From positions 2,074,501 to 2,138,500 of the forward strand of contig NZ_FPHO01000003.1 in NCBI RefSeq assembly GCF_900117455.1: DNA of 64,000 nucleotides. The letters are read 5' to 3'. The position numbers were made by a program, and so were the translations under genes. Position 1 is the stretch's first letter; each line of letters begins with the position of its first letter. This document shows positions 55,812 to 63,807 of the stretch, piece by piece. The notes below the pieces were generated by a model. It was not told the origin of the DNA and did no database searches. It saw only the letters and a list, made by a program, of their open reading frames with translations. The stretch is from Hyphomicrobium sp. CS1GBMeth3 (GTDB lineage Bacteria; Pseudomonadota; Alphaproteobacteria; Rhizobiales; Hyphomicrobiaceae).

Positions 55812-56246
55812 CTAGCGGTCGCCCTGGATGAAGTGTTCGAGTTGCTCGATGATGAACTCTTTGTCGGCGATGATGGCCTTGACCAGATCTCCAATGGAGA
55901 CAATTCCGACAACTGTCTTGCGATCCAGCACCGGAAGATGGCGCACGGTGCGGGCCGTCATGATCGCGAGACACTCCTCAACAGTCTGGTCCGGCCGCGC
56001 GCATATCACGCGCTTCGACATGACCTCGCTGACCGGTGTGTCGAGCGACGTTCGCCCCATGAGAACGATCTTGCGGGCATAGTCCCGCTCCGTGAAGATG
56101 CCTGAGAGATGCCCCTCGTTTGAGACGACGAGCGCACCGACATTTTGCTCCGCCATCAATCTCAGCGCATCGAGCACGCGGCTTCCAGGCGCAACGTGGT
56201 GCACCTTGCGCCCTTTCTCGTTGAGTACGTGCTGAACGGTGATCAT
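55812..56246 (-). CDS. Tandem CBS-domain protein
   Basis: The 144-residue protein is built of two CBS domains: ALRLMAEQNVGALVVSNEGHLSGIFTERDYARK and VEECLAIMTARTVRHLPVLDRKTVVGIVSIGDLVKAI. Such stand-alone CBS pairs bind adenosine nucleotides and act as energy sensors. It is last in a three-gene minus-strand operon; its ATG shares ATGA with the stop of the kinase-like/BON gene. The C-terminal helix EFIIEQLEHFIQ is common to this subgroup. The regulated partner is not known; the neighbour encoding a kinase-like protein is a candidate. Confidence 0.9.
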   Translation of the reverse strand: MITVQHVLNEKGRKVHHVAPGSRVLDALRLMAEQNVGALVVSNEGHLSGIFTERDYARKIVLMGRTSLDTPVSEVMSKRVICARPDQTVEECLAIMTARTVRHLPVLDRKTVVGIVSIGDLVKAIIADKEFIIEQLEHFIQGDR

Positions 56247-57127
56247 GTCGGCCCTTGTCCTTGGGGTGCCGCGCGGCTGATGGATTGGTCCTGCGTGGCC
56301 GCGTGCGGGACGAAGGCGACATAGGCGACCTTGCTCTCGACGCCCGTAACGCCCTTCACGCCCTGTAGCAGACGGATCGCGTCGACGATCATTTTCTCGT
56401 CCGTCGAGCCGCCGGAAAGCAGAACCTTCCCATTGCAGACGTTCACCTCGAAGCCGTTCTGGAGCGATTTCGACCCGAACCGTTGATCCATGGCCTGCCT
56501 AGCCCGGGCAAGGATCAGCTGGTCAATGAGGGCACTGCGGGAAAGCTCCGTCTCGCAGAACGCTTCCTCCTCCGCGAGTTCGGCGATATGTGCGACGCAC
56601 GCAGCGACCGGCACCCGCGCTGTGTTGAGGACCAAGGCATAGTTTTCGGCCTCGCTCCAGTGATCGATCCCAAACAGCTGTTGCATCGTACCGTTGTGCG
56701 CCGCATCGCTACGCTCGATCTCGCGCCGGGCACGCATCGCGTCCACGAAGCCCAAGCGGTTCATCACCACTTGTTCGCGGAAGACCATCGGCGCCGTGAT
56801 ACGCACGCAGATCACGTGTGGGATGTCCTTGAGGAGGTGCGTGGCGCCCCAACCCCGAATCAAGATGTTTCCTCTTGCTGCGAGTTCGATGATCTCCTGC
56901 GCGGTGCAGCGCGAGACGCTCGTTCTATCGAGTTTCCACCGCTCCCACAGCGATGCCTCCCCCTCGAGCAGGCGATGGACGTCGCTTTCCGAAAGGCCAG
57001 CACGTTCCGCGATGTCGTGTTCGACCAGCTCATGGTGGATAACGGTCAATCCAAGCCGCTCGGCGACGCCCGCGGCCACGTCGCCACCGCGCGTCCCCAT
57101 TTCCCGTGTCATGGCGATAACGGCCAT
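56243..57127 (-). CDS. Cytidylate-kinase-like domain fused to BON domain
   Basis: The 294-residue protein starts with a cytidylate-kinase-like domain (about residues 1-190): MAVIAMTREMGTRGGDVAAGVAERLG, with a degenerate P-loop, then RGWGATHLLKDIPHVICVRITAP. A BON domain follows at about 205-280 (RARQAMDQRFGSKSLQNGFEVNVCNGKVLLSGGSTDEKMIVDAIRLLQGVKGVTGVESKV). BON domains usually bind membranes or ligands and are mostly periplasmic; no signal peptide is visible here, so this one is cytoplasmic. The kinase-like family is found in many bacteria with no proven substrate. It lies 59 bases after the YbaK-like gene and is coupled to the CBS gene. Confidence 0.8.
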   Translation of the reverse strand: MAVIAMTREMGTRGGDVAAGVAERLGLTVIHHELVEHDIAERAGLSESDVHRLLEGEASLWERWKLDRTSVSRCTAQEIIELAARGNILIRGWGATHLLKDIPHVICVRITAPMVFREQVVMNRLGFVDAMRARREIERSDAAHNGTMQQLFGIDHWSEAENYALVLNTARVPVAACVAHIAELAEEEAFCETELSRSALIDQLILARARQAMDQRFGSKSLQNGFEVNVCNGKVLLSGGSTDEKMIVDAIRLLQGVKGVTGVESKVAYVAFVPHAATQDQSISRAAPQGQGPT

Positions 57128-57186
57128 CGGTAGCCTCCCTTCGAATGGCGCGTCTCTGCTGAGAGCGCCCGCCCAGGCCTAGTGCG

Positions 57187-57660
57187 TCAGTGAAGTGGCG
57201 CGCTGAACCGGGCGTGTGGCACGCTCGACATCAGCCGGTGGAACTCGCGCCCCGTGACGTGCACCAGCGTGCAGTGATCTCCGCCCTCGAAGTAAATGTG
57301 CTCGAAGCCTTCGAGGCTGTCGTCCATGACTGCCTGGAGCCCATATGCGCTCGCCACTGGCGGAACCGAGCCCGGCTCGCAGTCAGCAAACACGCTTGTG
57401 ACCTCCTCCTCGGTGGCGAGCCCAATTGGCTGATCGAGCCACTCGCCGAGCTCGCTGAGGCCGACCTTGCGAGACGCGGGCACAATGGCAAGCAGGTAGC
57501 CATCGCGGCGCCGGAGCAGGATGCCCTTCGCCAGGTTGTCCTCGGGGATGTGACACACCTGCGCTGTCGCGAGAGAATGCTTCGTAGGCGCGTGGCTCAT
57601 GACGTCGTAGTTGACGCCGCGGTTGTCGAGAAACTGCTGGAGTGAAAGTGAGATGCCCAT
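57187..57660 (-). CDS. YbaK/EbsC-family aminoacyl-tRNA deacylase-like protein
   Basis: The 157-residue protein has the YbaK/ProX fold: YDVMSHAPTKHSLATAQVCHIPEDNLAKGILLRRRDGYLLAIVPASRKVGL, with the conserved Lys in LAKGILL, and a Gly-rich segment SVPPVASAYGLQAVMD. The family hydrolyses mischarged aminoacyl-tRNAs (Cys-tRNA-Pro, Ala-tRNA-Pro), though subgroups differ. ATG 57660 has GGAGGAGG about nine bases upstream, a strong ribosome site. It is the first gene of the operon with the kinase-like/BON and CBS genes; why an editing-type enzyme travels with them is unclear. Confidence 0.85.
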   Translation of the reverse strand: MGISLSLQQFLDNRGVNYDVMSHAPTKHSLATAQVCHIPEDNLAKGILLRRRDGYLLAIVPASRKVGLSELGEWLDQPIGLATEEEVTSVFADCEPGSVPPVASAYGLQAVMDDSLEGFEHIYFEGGDHCTLVHVTGREFHRLMSSVPHARFSAPLH

Positions 57661-58175
57661 GGCGCGTGTCCTCCTCCGGTCATCTGAGAGCAGGGTCTCG
57701 GGCGACGGAGCGAGCATGGGACCGTGGCATTATAGACCGGAAAGGCTTGTGCCCGGCTGAGGCCCAGAGACACCGCCCGATCATCGCCGCGGGGGAAGGG
57801 CGTGAAAGGCTTGCACGCACTCGCGCCGCTCATCACCGAAGCCTTCAATATATAAGAAATGTAAGGGGGAAGCTATCGGGCCGCAACGACCGCCTCCTAC
57901 CGCGCCGCAGCAAGAATATGCCTTTTGATTGATCGACGGGCCATCCCAGCAGGATCGTAAGCCGCCTGCCGATCGACGGGGCGGATACGATCAGCGCTTC
58001 AGCTATCCACGCCGATTTCGAATAGCAGGGACAGAGAGGCAACGTCGCCTGGGATCGACTGACGAGAAGAGGCCAGTCGCCTGCAAAGGGTAGCAGGGGT
58101 TGGATACAATCCGTCCGGAGCTTAGTCGGCCCAACATCAAACTCCCCTAGGCAACGGGAACTTCAGAAAGCCCAT
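57661..58175. other. Non-coding gap upstream of the YbaK operon
   Basis: This 515-base stretch holds the promoter region of the minus-strand YbaK-BON-CBS operon on its left and the 3' end of the histidine kinase gene on its right. GATCGACGGG occurs twice (about 57931 and 57973), a short direct repeat of unknown meaning. No open frame with a ribosome site, tRNA or clear operator was found. Confidence 0.4.
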
Positions 58176-59573
58176 TCAACTCGATTCATTTGTACCGAAC
58201 CCCACCGCCGCAGTCCCGAATACAGGCAGTCGGATCAGCGCGCGCAAGCCGCAGCGCGGCGCGTCGCGAAGCTCGAGCGTGCCGCCATTGAGCCGCGCCG
58301 CCTTCTGTGCGATCGCGAGACCCAGGCCAGCTCCGCCTGTGCGGCGATTGCGGGATGCCTCAAGGCGGACGAAAGGCTCCATTACGCGTTGACGCATCTC
58401 GGGTGAGATGCCGGGACCCTGATCGTCGACGGAGATGGTCAGCGTGCCGGCGTTAACATGCGCGGATATCTCGGCCGACCCGCCGTATGCGACGGCGTTG
58501 TCGGTTACGTTGGCAAGAAGCCTCCGGAATGCCAGCGGATCGCCCAGCACCTGAGCCGCGCCAGCCTCTGGCGACACGCTGAGCGACACGGTCGCGCCCG
58601 CGCGGCGCCGATCGTCCACCTCGCGCTCGAGGAGCGGGGCAACGTCGAAGAGCTCCTCCGCGCGCTCCTTCGCGTCGGCTTCGAGCGCCGTCAGCGAGTC
58701 GCTCAACAGGCGGCTCATGTCGTCGAGATCGCGCACGGCCTTGGCGCGCTCGTCCGCATCCGGTATCAGCTCCGCCCTGAGGCGCAGGCGCGCCGCATAG
58801 GTCCTGAGATCGTGCGAGATGCCGCCCACAATCATCATGCGCGTCCTGAGCAGGTTGGCCACGCGCTCGGTGAGGCGGTTGAAGGCGGATATCAGCGCCC
58901 GGATCTCCGGAGCGCTGCGCGGCGCATCCGCAATCGGCTCCGACGTGTCCGGCAGGTTGAACCTGTCGACGGCGTCGGCCAGCTCGCGCAGTGGACGGGC
59001 TTCCCGGCCCAGCATGACAATGGTGACGGCCGCAATCCCGAATCCGATGAGACCGGCCCAGAACCCCGGTGGAAATCCGAGCATCGACAGGCTGAGGACC
59101 CCGCCCGTGCCGATTACGAGTGATTTTCCTGACCTGAGACCGACCTGGATCTCGACCGAGCCGGGAGACGCCCACGCCAATGCCCGCATGGGGCCTTCGA
59201 ATAACTCCGAGGATGCCTCGACCGTGACTCGCACAGGCCTGTCGCCAAGCGCCGCAAGGTATCTGCGTGTAATGAGCGCAGCCACAGGCGCCTCGAACCA
59301 TGCCGCCTCCGTGCCTTGCGGCGGACCGTCATCGAGCCTGACCCGCAGGTCGGGGCTGTTGACAGCGCGCAGCAATGCCGGCCACTGGTCGCTCGGTGTC
59401 GTCTCGAGAAGCTCGACGAGCGCGGCTGCCTGATCGGGAAACGGCAGCCGGAAGCCCGTTTCCGTGTCGCGGCTGCGCTGCAGGAAGTAGCCGGCAACGA
59501 GCAGCAGTTGCAGCGCGACGAGCGCCGTTGCGACGATGAGAAAGAGGCGCGCGCCGAAGCCTACCCTGATCAT
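58176..59573 (-). CDS. Two-component sensor histidine kinase
   Basis: The 465-residue inner-membrane kinase has two membrane segments (about residues 9-31 and 168-188) flanking a periplasmic sensor of about 135 residues, a HAMP linker, and an EnvZ/OmpR-type transmitter. The phosphoacceptor is H254 in GISHDLRTYAARL, where the proline usual after T is replaced by Y. N-box NVTDNAVAYG, G1 DQGPGIS and G2 GGAGLGLAIA are complete. Its ATG shares ATGA with the response regulator stop, so the pair is coupled. The signal is unknown. The Arg/Asp-rich sensor has no recognisable named domain. Confidence 0.92.
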   Translation of the reverse strand: MIRVGFGARLFLIVATALVALQLLLVAGYFLQRSRDTETGFRLPFPDQAAALVELLETTPSDQWPALLRAVNSPDLRVRLDDGPPQGTEAAWFEAPVAALITRRYLAALGDRPVRVTVEASSELFEGPMRALAWASPGSVEIQVGLRSGKSLVIGTGGVLSLSMLGFPPGFWAGLIGFGIAAVTIVMLGREARPLRELADAVDRFNLPDTSEPIADAPRSAPEIRALISAFNRLTERVANLLRTRMMIVGGISHDLRTYAARLRLRAELIPDADERAKAVRDLDDMSRLLSDSLTALEADAKERAEELFDVAPLLEREVDDRRRAGATVSLSVSPEAGAAQVLGDPLAFRRLLANVTDNAVAYGGSAEISAHVNAGTLTISVDDQGPGISPEMRQRVMEPFVRLEASRNRRTGGAGLGLAIAQKAARLNGGTLELRDAPRCGLRALIRLPVFGTAAVGFGTNESS

Positions 59574-60292
59574 GGCCCGAGCTGTTTCACGTGCGGGACG
59601 AACAGATACCCGTTGTTGCGCACGGTCGTGATGAACTCGATCTCGGGCGCAACCGAGCCAATCTTCTTTCGCAGACGCGAGATGGTCATGTCGATGGCGC
59701 GATCGTAGGGATCGGAGTTGCGGCCCCGTGTCCAGTCCAGGAGCTGATCGCGCGACAGGACGCGACGGGGGCGCTGAACGAAACAGGCCAGGAGCTCGAA
59801 CTCCGCCGAGGTGAGCATGATCGGGCTTCCGCCCTCCGTCGCGAGCTGGCGCGCATCGAGATCGATAATGAACCCCGAGAAGCCGTAGCGCCGCGTGCGC
59901 TCCGCCTCGGCAACGCCGCGTGCGCGGCGCAAGAGCGCGCGAACCCGAGCAAGAAGCTCGCGCGGATTGAAGGGTTTGCCGAGATAGTCGTCGGCGCCCA
60001 TCTCGAGGCCGACGATGCGATCCACCGGATCCGATTTCGCAGTGAGCATCAGGATCGGCAGATTGCCGCTGCTGCGAAGCCGGCGGCAGATCGACAGCCC
60101 GTCCTCTCCAGGCAGCATGAGATCGAGGATCACGAGATCGGGACGGCAGCGTGCGAGAAGCTGATCGAGCGCTGCGCCGCTATCGGCAACCTCAACGGCA
60201 AATCCCTCGCGGACGAGGAGATCACGCACGAGGCGATGGATCTCCTCGTCGTCCTCGACGACGGCAATAACTGCATCAGAAGCGCCCAACAT
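59570..60292 (-). CDS. OmpR-family response regulator
   Basis: The 240-residue regulator has a receiver domain with acidic E13-D14-D15, phosphoacceptor D57 (LVILDLMLPGEDG) and K at the C-terminal end of the receiver (GKPFNPREL), then an OmpR/PhoB winged-helix domain (about 130-235, SAEFELLACFVQRPRRVLSRDQLLDWTRGR). ATG 60292 is chosen; an upstream start at 60310 would add six residues. It is divergent from the gene at 60463 with 170 bases between, where a repeated GTTAC pair at 60345-60360 is a candidate binding site. Confidence 0.92.
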   Translation of the reverse strand: MLGASDAVIAVVEDDEEIHRLVRDLLVREGFAVEVADSGAALDQLLARCRPDLVILDLMLPGEDGLSICRRLRSSGNLPILMLTAKSDPVDRIVGLEMGADDYLGKPFNPRELLARVRALLRRARGVAEAERTRRYGFSGFIIDLDARQLATEGGSPIMLTSAEFELLACFVQRPRRVLSRDQLLDWTRGRNSDPYDRAIDMTISRLRKKIGSVAPEIEFITTVRNNGYLFVPHVKQLGP

Positions 60293-60344
60293 GCGCGGTA
60301 CGCTAGCCAACCAAAGCGGCCGAAAGCAAGGCGTCAGGACTGCC

Positions 60345-60360
60345 GTTACGCACTGTTACA
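60345..60360. promoter_or_regulatory. Direct repeat GTTAC-N5-GTTACA, candidate OmpR-type site
   Basis: GTTAC at 60345-60349 and GTTACA at 60355-60360 are spaced ten bases start to start, about one helical turn. OmpR-family regulators bind tandem direct repeats of this spacing. It is located between the response regulator gene and the first small exported-protein gene. Confidence 0.45.
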
Positions 60361-60462
60361 TTGCAGAGAACAAACGCTATCGGCCGTTTCGGCGAGGACA
60401 ACGGCGCGCAAACGAGGGCGGCTAGCTTCGCGGGTGATCGACACCCACGCTGGGAGACAGCC

Positions 60463-60804
60463 ATGCAGCGGAGCACAGCAGTTCATGCGATTTGCGCGGT
60501 CTCGGCCGCGTTCCTTCTTTCCGTTCCTGTATTAACCACGCCGGCCGAGGCCGGCGGCCGCTCTTGGAGCCGCGGCGGCTGGGTCTCGGGGCCCAATGGC
60601 CGCACCGCAGCCTGGCAGCGGTCAGGCCACTGCGAGGGCGGCACCTGCAGCCGCGAAGGTTCCTACACGGGCCGGGCGGGCAGTACCTGGACGCGCGAGG
60701 GCAGTATCTCGCGCACCGAGAACGGTTGGGAAGGCCAGCGCACGATCGCCGGCTCGAACGGTGGCTCGGTGACGCGCAGCCGCTCCGCGAGGCGAGCGCC
60801 GTGA
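60463..60804 (+). CDS. Small exported Gly/Ser/Arg-rich protein
   Basis: No family is recognised. The 113-residue product has a signal peptide (TAVHAICAVSAAFLLSVPVLTTPAEA) and a mature region with repeated motifs GRSWSRGGWVSGPNG, QRSGHCEGGTCSREGSYTGRAGSTWTREGSISR, rich in Gly, Ser, Arg, Trp and Thr. Two cysteines may form a disulfide. The repetitive WxREG-like segments suggest a beta structure at the cell surface or periplasm. ATG 60463 has GGAG seven bases upstream. The terminator hairpin at 60781-60812 overlaps its 3' end. Confidence 0.7.
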   Translation: MQRSTAVHAICAVSAAFLLSVPVLTTPAEAGGRSWSRGGWVSGPNGRTAAWQRSGHCEGGTCSREGSYTGRAGSTWTREGSISRTENGWEGQRTIAGSNGGSVTRSRSARRAP

Positions 60805-60812
60805 TTTTTTTT
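60781..60812 (+). terminator. Terminator overlapping the end of the first small exported gene
   Basis: CGCTC (60781-60785) and GAGCG (60794-60798) form a short GC stem followed by CCGTGA and eight T residues (60805-60812). The stem lies in the coding sequence and the stop codon (60802-60804) precedes the T-run. The stem is only five base pairs, so activity is uncertain. Confidence 0.45.
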
Positions 60813-60844
60813 GACATCGAATGAAGGCCGTAGGGAGATTCATC

Positions 60845-61126
60845 ATGAAACGCCTCGTTTGTCTCGGCGCGCTCGCTCTCATGGCGAGCATCGCATACGC
60901 CGCACCTACAGGGGCGATGCCCAGTGGTGGTGTCGCCGGAGCTGCACCGAACCAATCACTCATCGTCAAAGTCCACGGCTGTCATCGGTCGTGCGAGTGG
61001 GGAAGCGTACGCGGATGGCACCGGCATGTGGGCGCCCTATGCCGGCCCATCAAATGCGTGCCGCGCGCTGCCTTCCCGGGACGCTGCTGGGTCGACGGGT
61101 TCGGCGTCCGTCGCTGCCGCTGGTAG
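60845..61126 (+). CDS. Small exported Cys-containing protein
   Basis: The 93-residue product has a signal peptide (LVCLGALALMASIAYAAPT) and a mature region with VHGCHRSCEWGSVRGWHRHVGALCRPIKCVP and GRCWVDGFGVRRCRW. The WHRHxGxxCRP pattern resembles short exported proteins common in Rhizobiales, but I cannot name the family with certainty. Six cysteines in the mature part suggest a disulfide-stabilised fold. ATG 60845 has GGGAG seven bases upstream. It is followed by another exported Cys-rich gene 72 bases on. Confidence 0.7.
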   Translation: MKRLVCLGALALMASIAYAAPTGAMPSGGVAGAAPNQSLIVKVHGCHRSCEWGSVRGWHRHVGALCRPIKCVPRAAFPGRCWVDGFGVRRCRW

Positions 61127-61198
61127 CCCTCGCGTGACGCTCCGTCTGGCCGTCTCGCCGGCTAGGCGGAGCGCCTATCTTCCTGGAGCCAGACCGCC

Positions 61199-61657
61199 AT
61201 GACGATGAAATTTCACCTTGCACTGGCCCTTTCGCTCGCCGCCATGCTCATGGTTGCGCTTGTGATATCGGCATCCGCCTCGGATATGGGCCTCACGCGT
61301 CAGCGGGCCATCGCGGCCGCGTGCCACTGGGACTATAGGTACCGTTGCTCCAACGCACCCATCGAAAACGGGCTGCGCTGTCTCATGCATCATCGCGTCG
61401 AGCTCAGCCCGCCGTGCGCACGCACACTCATTGTCGTCAACGCCATCGATGCGTGTCGTACGGACATGTATCGCCTTTGCGGCGCCATCGTTCCCGGCGC
61501 CGGGAGGATCGCCGCCTGCCTACGCTCGAATGCGGATCGTGTCAGCGGGGACTGCGCGCGTGTCCTGCATGTGGGCTGGTTACCGCAACCCGCTACGGTG
61601 CCTCTGCCGGGAGGGTTCGGCAGCGAGATCGAGGCCCTGAAGGGTCCCTTGAAGTAG
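61199..61657 (+). CDS. Exported Cys-rich repeat protein (GLG1/FGFR Cys-rich-like), first copy
   Basis: The 152-residue product has a signal peptide (LALALSLAAMLMVALVISASAS) and two repeats related to the cysteine-rich repeat family PF00839, spaced as ACHWDYRYRCSNAPIENGLRCLMHHRVELSPPCARTL and ACRTDMYRLCGAIVPGAGRIAACLRSNADRVSGDCARVL. Each repeat has four cysteines that probably form disulfides. Function is unknown in bacteria. The start ATG 61199 is the first of two possible starts (second 61205). It is followed after 88 bases by a paralogue. Such proteins occur in many Rhizobiales. Confidence 0.75.
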   Translation: MTMKFHLALALSLAAMLMVALVISASASDMGLTRQRAIAAACHWDYRYRCSNAPIENGLRCLMHHRVELSPPCARTLIVVNAIDACRTDMYRLCGAIVPGAGRIAACLRSNADRVSGDCARVLHVGWLPQPATVPLPGGFGSEIEALKGPLK

Positions 61658-61745
61658 CCGGGGGGCGCCGCTCGACCGGTCCCCGCAGACCCACTAGAGT
61701 GTGCCTCAACCAACCCTCCTCGTTTTGGAAAGACCGACCAAATCG

Positions 61746-62168
61746 ATGCCTCGCTTCCTTGCTGTGCTGCTTGGCATTCTGTGCGTGGCGTCACCTGTCG
61801 CGGCTCAGGAGATGCGGACGGCGCAGGCGCTCCCGATGAGGCAGGCCTGCGCGCAAGACTACATGCGGTTCTGCCGCGGCGTTCTGCCGGGCGGCGGACG
61901 CATCATCGATTGCCTCAACGCCAACGCAGAGCGTCTCAGCCAGACCTGCTTTCAGACGCTCGCGCTGCGCGGCTTGTCATCAGCCGGCGCTTTGCGCGCG
62001 TGCACGGCGGACTACAACAGGCTCTGCCGCGGCACCGTGCCGGGTTGGGGGCGCGGTCTTGCCTGCCTAGTCGACAACCTCGACAAGGTGAGCCCGACGT
62101 GCCGTAATCTGCTGGACAAGCAGCCGTTGTTCGACGACGAGCCCCGCGGCCCGGACGGCGGACGGTGA
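61746..62168 (+). CDS. Exported Cys-rich repeat protein, second copy
   Basis: The 140-residue product has a signal peptide (FLAVLLGILCVASPVAAQ) and two cysteine-rich repeats, ACAQDYMRFCRGVLPGGGRIIDCLNANAERLSQTCFQTL and ACTADYNRLCRGTVPGWGRGLACLVDNLDKVSPTCRNLL, more alike than those of the first copy, and a short tail. The recurring CR/CxG.P..GR...C pattern marks PF00839-type repeats. The stop codon (62166-62168) is followed directly by the integrase relic frame. ATG 61746 is preferred; GGAAAG lies 13 bases upstream, a poor distance. Confidence 0.75.
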   Translation: MPRFLAVLLGILCVASPVAAQEMRTAQALPMRQACAQDYMRFCRGVLPGGGRIIDCLNANAERLSQTCFQTLALRGLSSAGALRACTADYNRLCRGTVPGWGRGLACLVDNLDKVSPTCRNLLDKQPLFDDEPRGPDGGR

Positions 62169-62327
62169 GCGCTGCGTCGCACGAAGGCGGTTATGATCTA
62201 CCGTCGCACCGGCAATCTTCCCACTGTCCAGCTCCTGCGTGGACATTCCAAGATCCAGAACACTGTCCGCTACCTCGGAATCGAGGTGGACGATGCGATC
62301 GCGATCGCTGAGTAGATCGATATTTAA
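62169..62327 (+). pseudogene. Relic of a tyrosine recombinase/integrase (C-terminal end only)
   Basis: In the frame from 62169, ALRRTKAVMIYRRTGNLP, then VQLLRGHSKIQNTVRYLG and EVDDAIAIAE are the C-terminal motifs of the tyrosine recombinase group: the LRRTKA box with its conserved Arg, the GHSKI..T.RY box with the active-site Tyr, and the IEVDDAxxIAE tail. A TAG at 62313-62315 replaces what is normally CAG (Q), and the expected end IDI followed by TAA (62325-62327) is still present. Only about 50 residues remain; the N-terminal part is absent, and the frame begins directly after the upstream stop. It is a decayed fragment, not an active enzyme. Confidence 0.7.
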
Positions 62328-62442
62328 CGGCAGCATTACCCCATGAGCAGACCTGGTCGGCACCTAAAAAAGGGGCGCCGACCACGGCGGGGCGGGAGTC
62401 TGGGATTGAGCGGCGCAGTCCCCGTCTGTCGCCTGGAAGCGG

Positions 62443-63807
62443 TCACTGCGCTCGGGTGAGGCCGCGCAATTGCCGAATGTAAATGGCGCCCAGGGCAAGG
62501 CCGAGTGCGGCGGCGATCAGCGAGCCAAGCAGCACGCCAAGTTTTGCTGCACCGAGCAGGCTCTCACCTTCAAACGCCAGCATCGCAATGAATATCGACA
62601 TGGTGAAGCCAATACCGGCCAGCATACCAATGAGCCAGACGCCCAGCCATGTCACACCCGGCGGAAGCTGGCTCCATTTGAGACGGACCATCAACCAGGT
62701 CGTCGCCACGACACCGATCGGTTTGCCGAGCACAAGACCTAAACTGACGCCGAGTATAATGTAGTTTGCGCCGCCGGCAGAAAGTTCGACACCTTCAAGC
62801 GAGACGCCAGCATTTGCGAGCGCGAAAAGCGGCATGATGCAGAAAGCTACCCATGGGTGCAGCGCCGTCTGTACACGCACGACGGGAGGCAGCAGCTCGC
62901 GGCGTGCCAAGCGCAGCGTGCGAAGTGGTCGTGCCAAGCGGTGCACATCCTTAGCCGCAACCGCGTCACCACTTCGCAGCTCCTCCGCGATTCGCGAAAG
63001 CGCCTCGAGAGGCGTCTCTCGCATAGGCACGGGCAGTACAGGTGTCATCAGGCCGAGCACGACACCGGCGAGTGTTGGATGCGCGCCAGTCGTGAGCAAG
63101 CCAATCCAAACCACCGCCCCTGGTACGATGTAGGCGTAGGCGGAACCGACTCCGATCCGCTGCAGAGCGAGGGTCATCATGATGCCGACGGATGCAACGA
63201 GGAAACCACTGAAGTCGAGGCCGCCCGAATAGAAGAATGCGATGATGAGAACAGCAATCACATCATCGATAATCGCGAGCGCCAGAAGAAAAACCCTGAC
63301 GTTGCTCGGGATAGAGCGACCCAATAAAGCAAGGACGCCCACGGCAAAGGCGATATCGGTCGCGATCGGCACAGCCCAACCCTGAGCGCGAACGGAATCA
63401 GTGTTCAAACTAAGGTAAATCAGAGCTGGCACAATGACGCCGCCAGCGGCAGCGGCGATCGGCAGCATCGCTTGGTCGAGGCGGCTGAGGGCACCTTCGT
63501 GGATCTCTCGACGGATCTCCATTCCCACGACGAGGAAGAAAATCGTCATCAACGCGTCGTTGATCCAAAAATGAAGTGCCTTCGAGAATACGATCTCACC
63601 AAGTCCTATCGACAGCGGCAGGTGCCAAAGGGCATGATAACTGTCAGAAAAAGGGGAGTTTGCCCAGACAAGTGCGATGGCTGCCGCAATCAGCAGGACG
63701 ACACCGCTTGCCGCTTCTATATGCAGAAAGCGCTCGAGTGTGAGGTAGGCCCGCTCAGCTAAAATCTGCGATCGCGGAACTATGCGACGTGGCAATCTCG
63801 GGTCCAT
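62443..63807 (-). CDS. nhaA: Na+/H+ antiporter NhaA
   Basis: NhaA exchanges cytoplasmic Na+ for periplasmic H+. The 454-residue protein has about twelve membrane segments and the family signatures [44 protein letters not shown], and [19 protein letters not shown] with the two adjacent Asp residues that bind the ion, then [17 protein letters not shown] near the end. It is longer than E. coli NhaA (388) by an insertion (about residues 290-320, [29 protein letters not shown]) and an N-terminal extension. The start is ATG 63807, with GTG 63813 also possible. Confidence 0.94.
   Translation of the reverse strand: MDPRLPRRIVPRSQILAERAYLTLERFLHIEAASGVVLLIAAAIALVWANSPFSDSYHALWHLPLSIGLGEIVFSKALHFWINDALMTIFFLVVGMEIRREIHEGALSRLDQAMLPIAAAAGGVIVPALIYLSLNTDSVRAQGWAVPIATDIAFAVGVLALLGRSIPSNVRVFLLALAIIDDVIAVLIIAFFYSGGLDFSGFLVASVGIMMTLALQRIGVGSAYAYIVPGAVVWIGLLTTGAHPTLAGVVLGLMTPVLPVPMRETPLEALSRIAEELRSGDAVAAKDVHRLARPLRTLRLARRELLPPVVRVQTALHPWVAFCIMPLFALANAGVSLEGVELSAGGANYIILGVSLGLVLGKPIGVVATTWLMVRLKWSQLPPGVTWLGVWLIGMLAGIGFTMSIFIAMLAFEGESLLGAAKLGVLLGSLIAAALGLALGAIYIRQLRGLTRAQ

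Noticed and set aside
55405..55831. Two overlapping small frames after tRNA-Gly
   Set aside because: No ribosome site or family; the second overlaps the CBS gene end.
62354..62384. Dyad TGGTCGGC/GCCGACCA as an intrinsic terminator for nhaA
   Set aside because: The run of A/T lies in the loop, not after the stem, so the intrinsic terminator form is not met.
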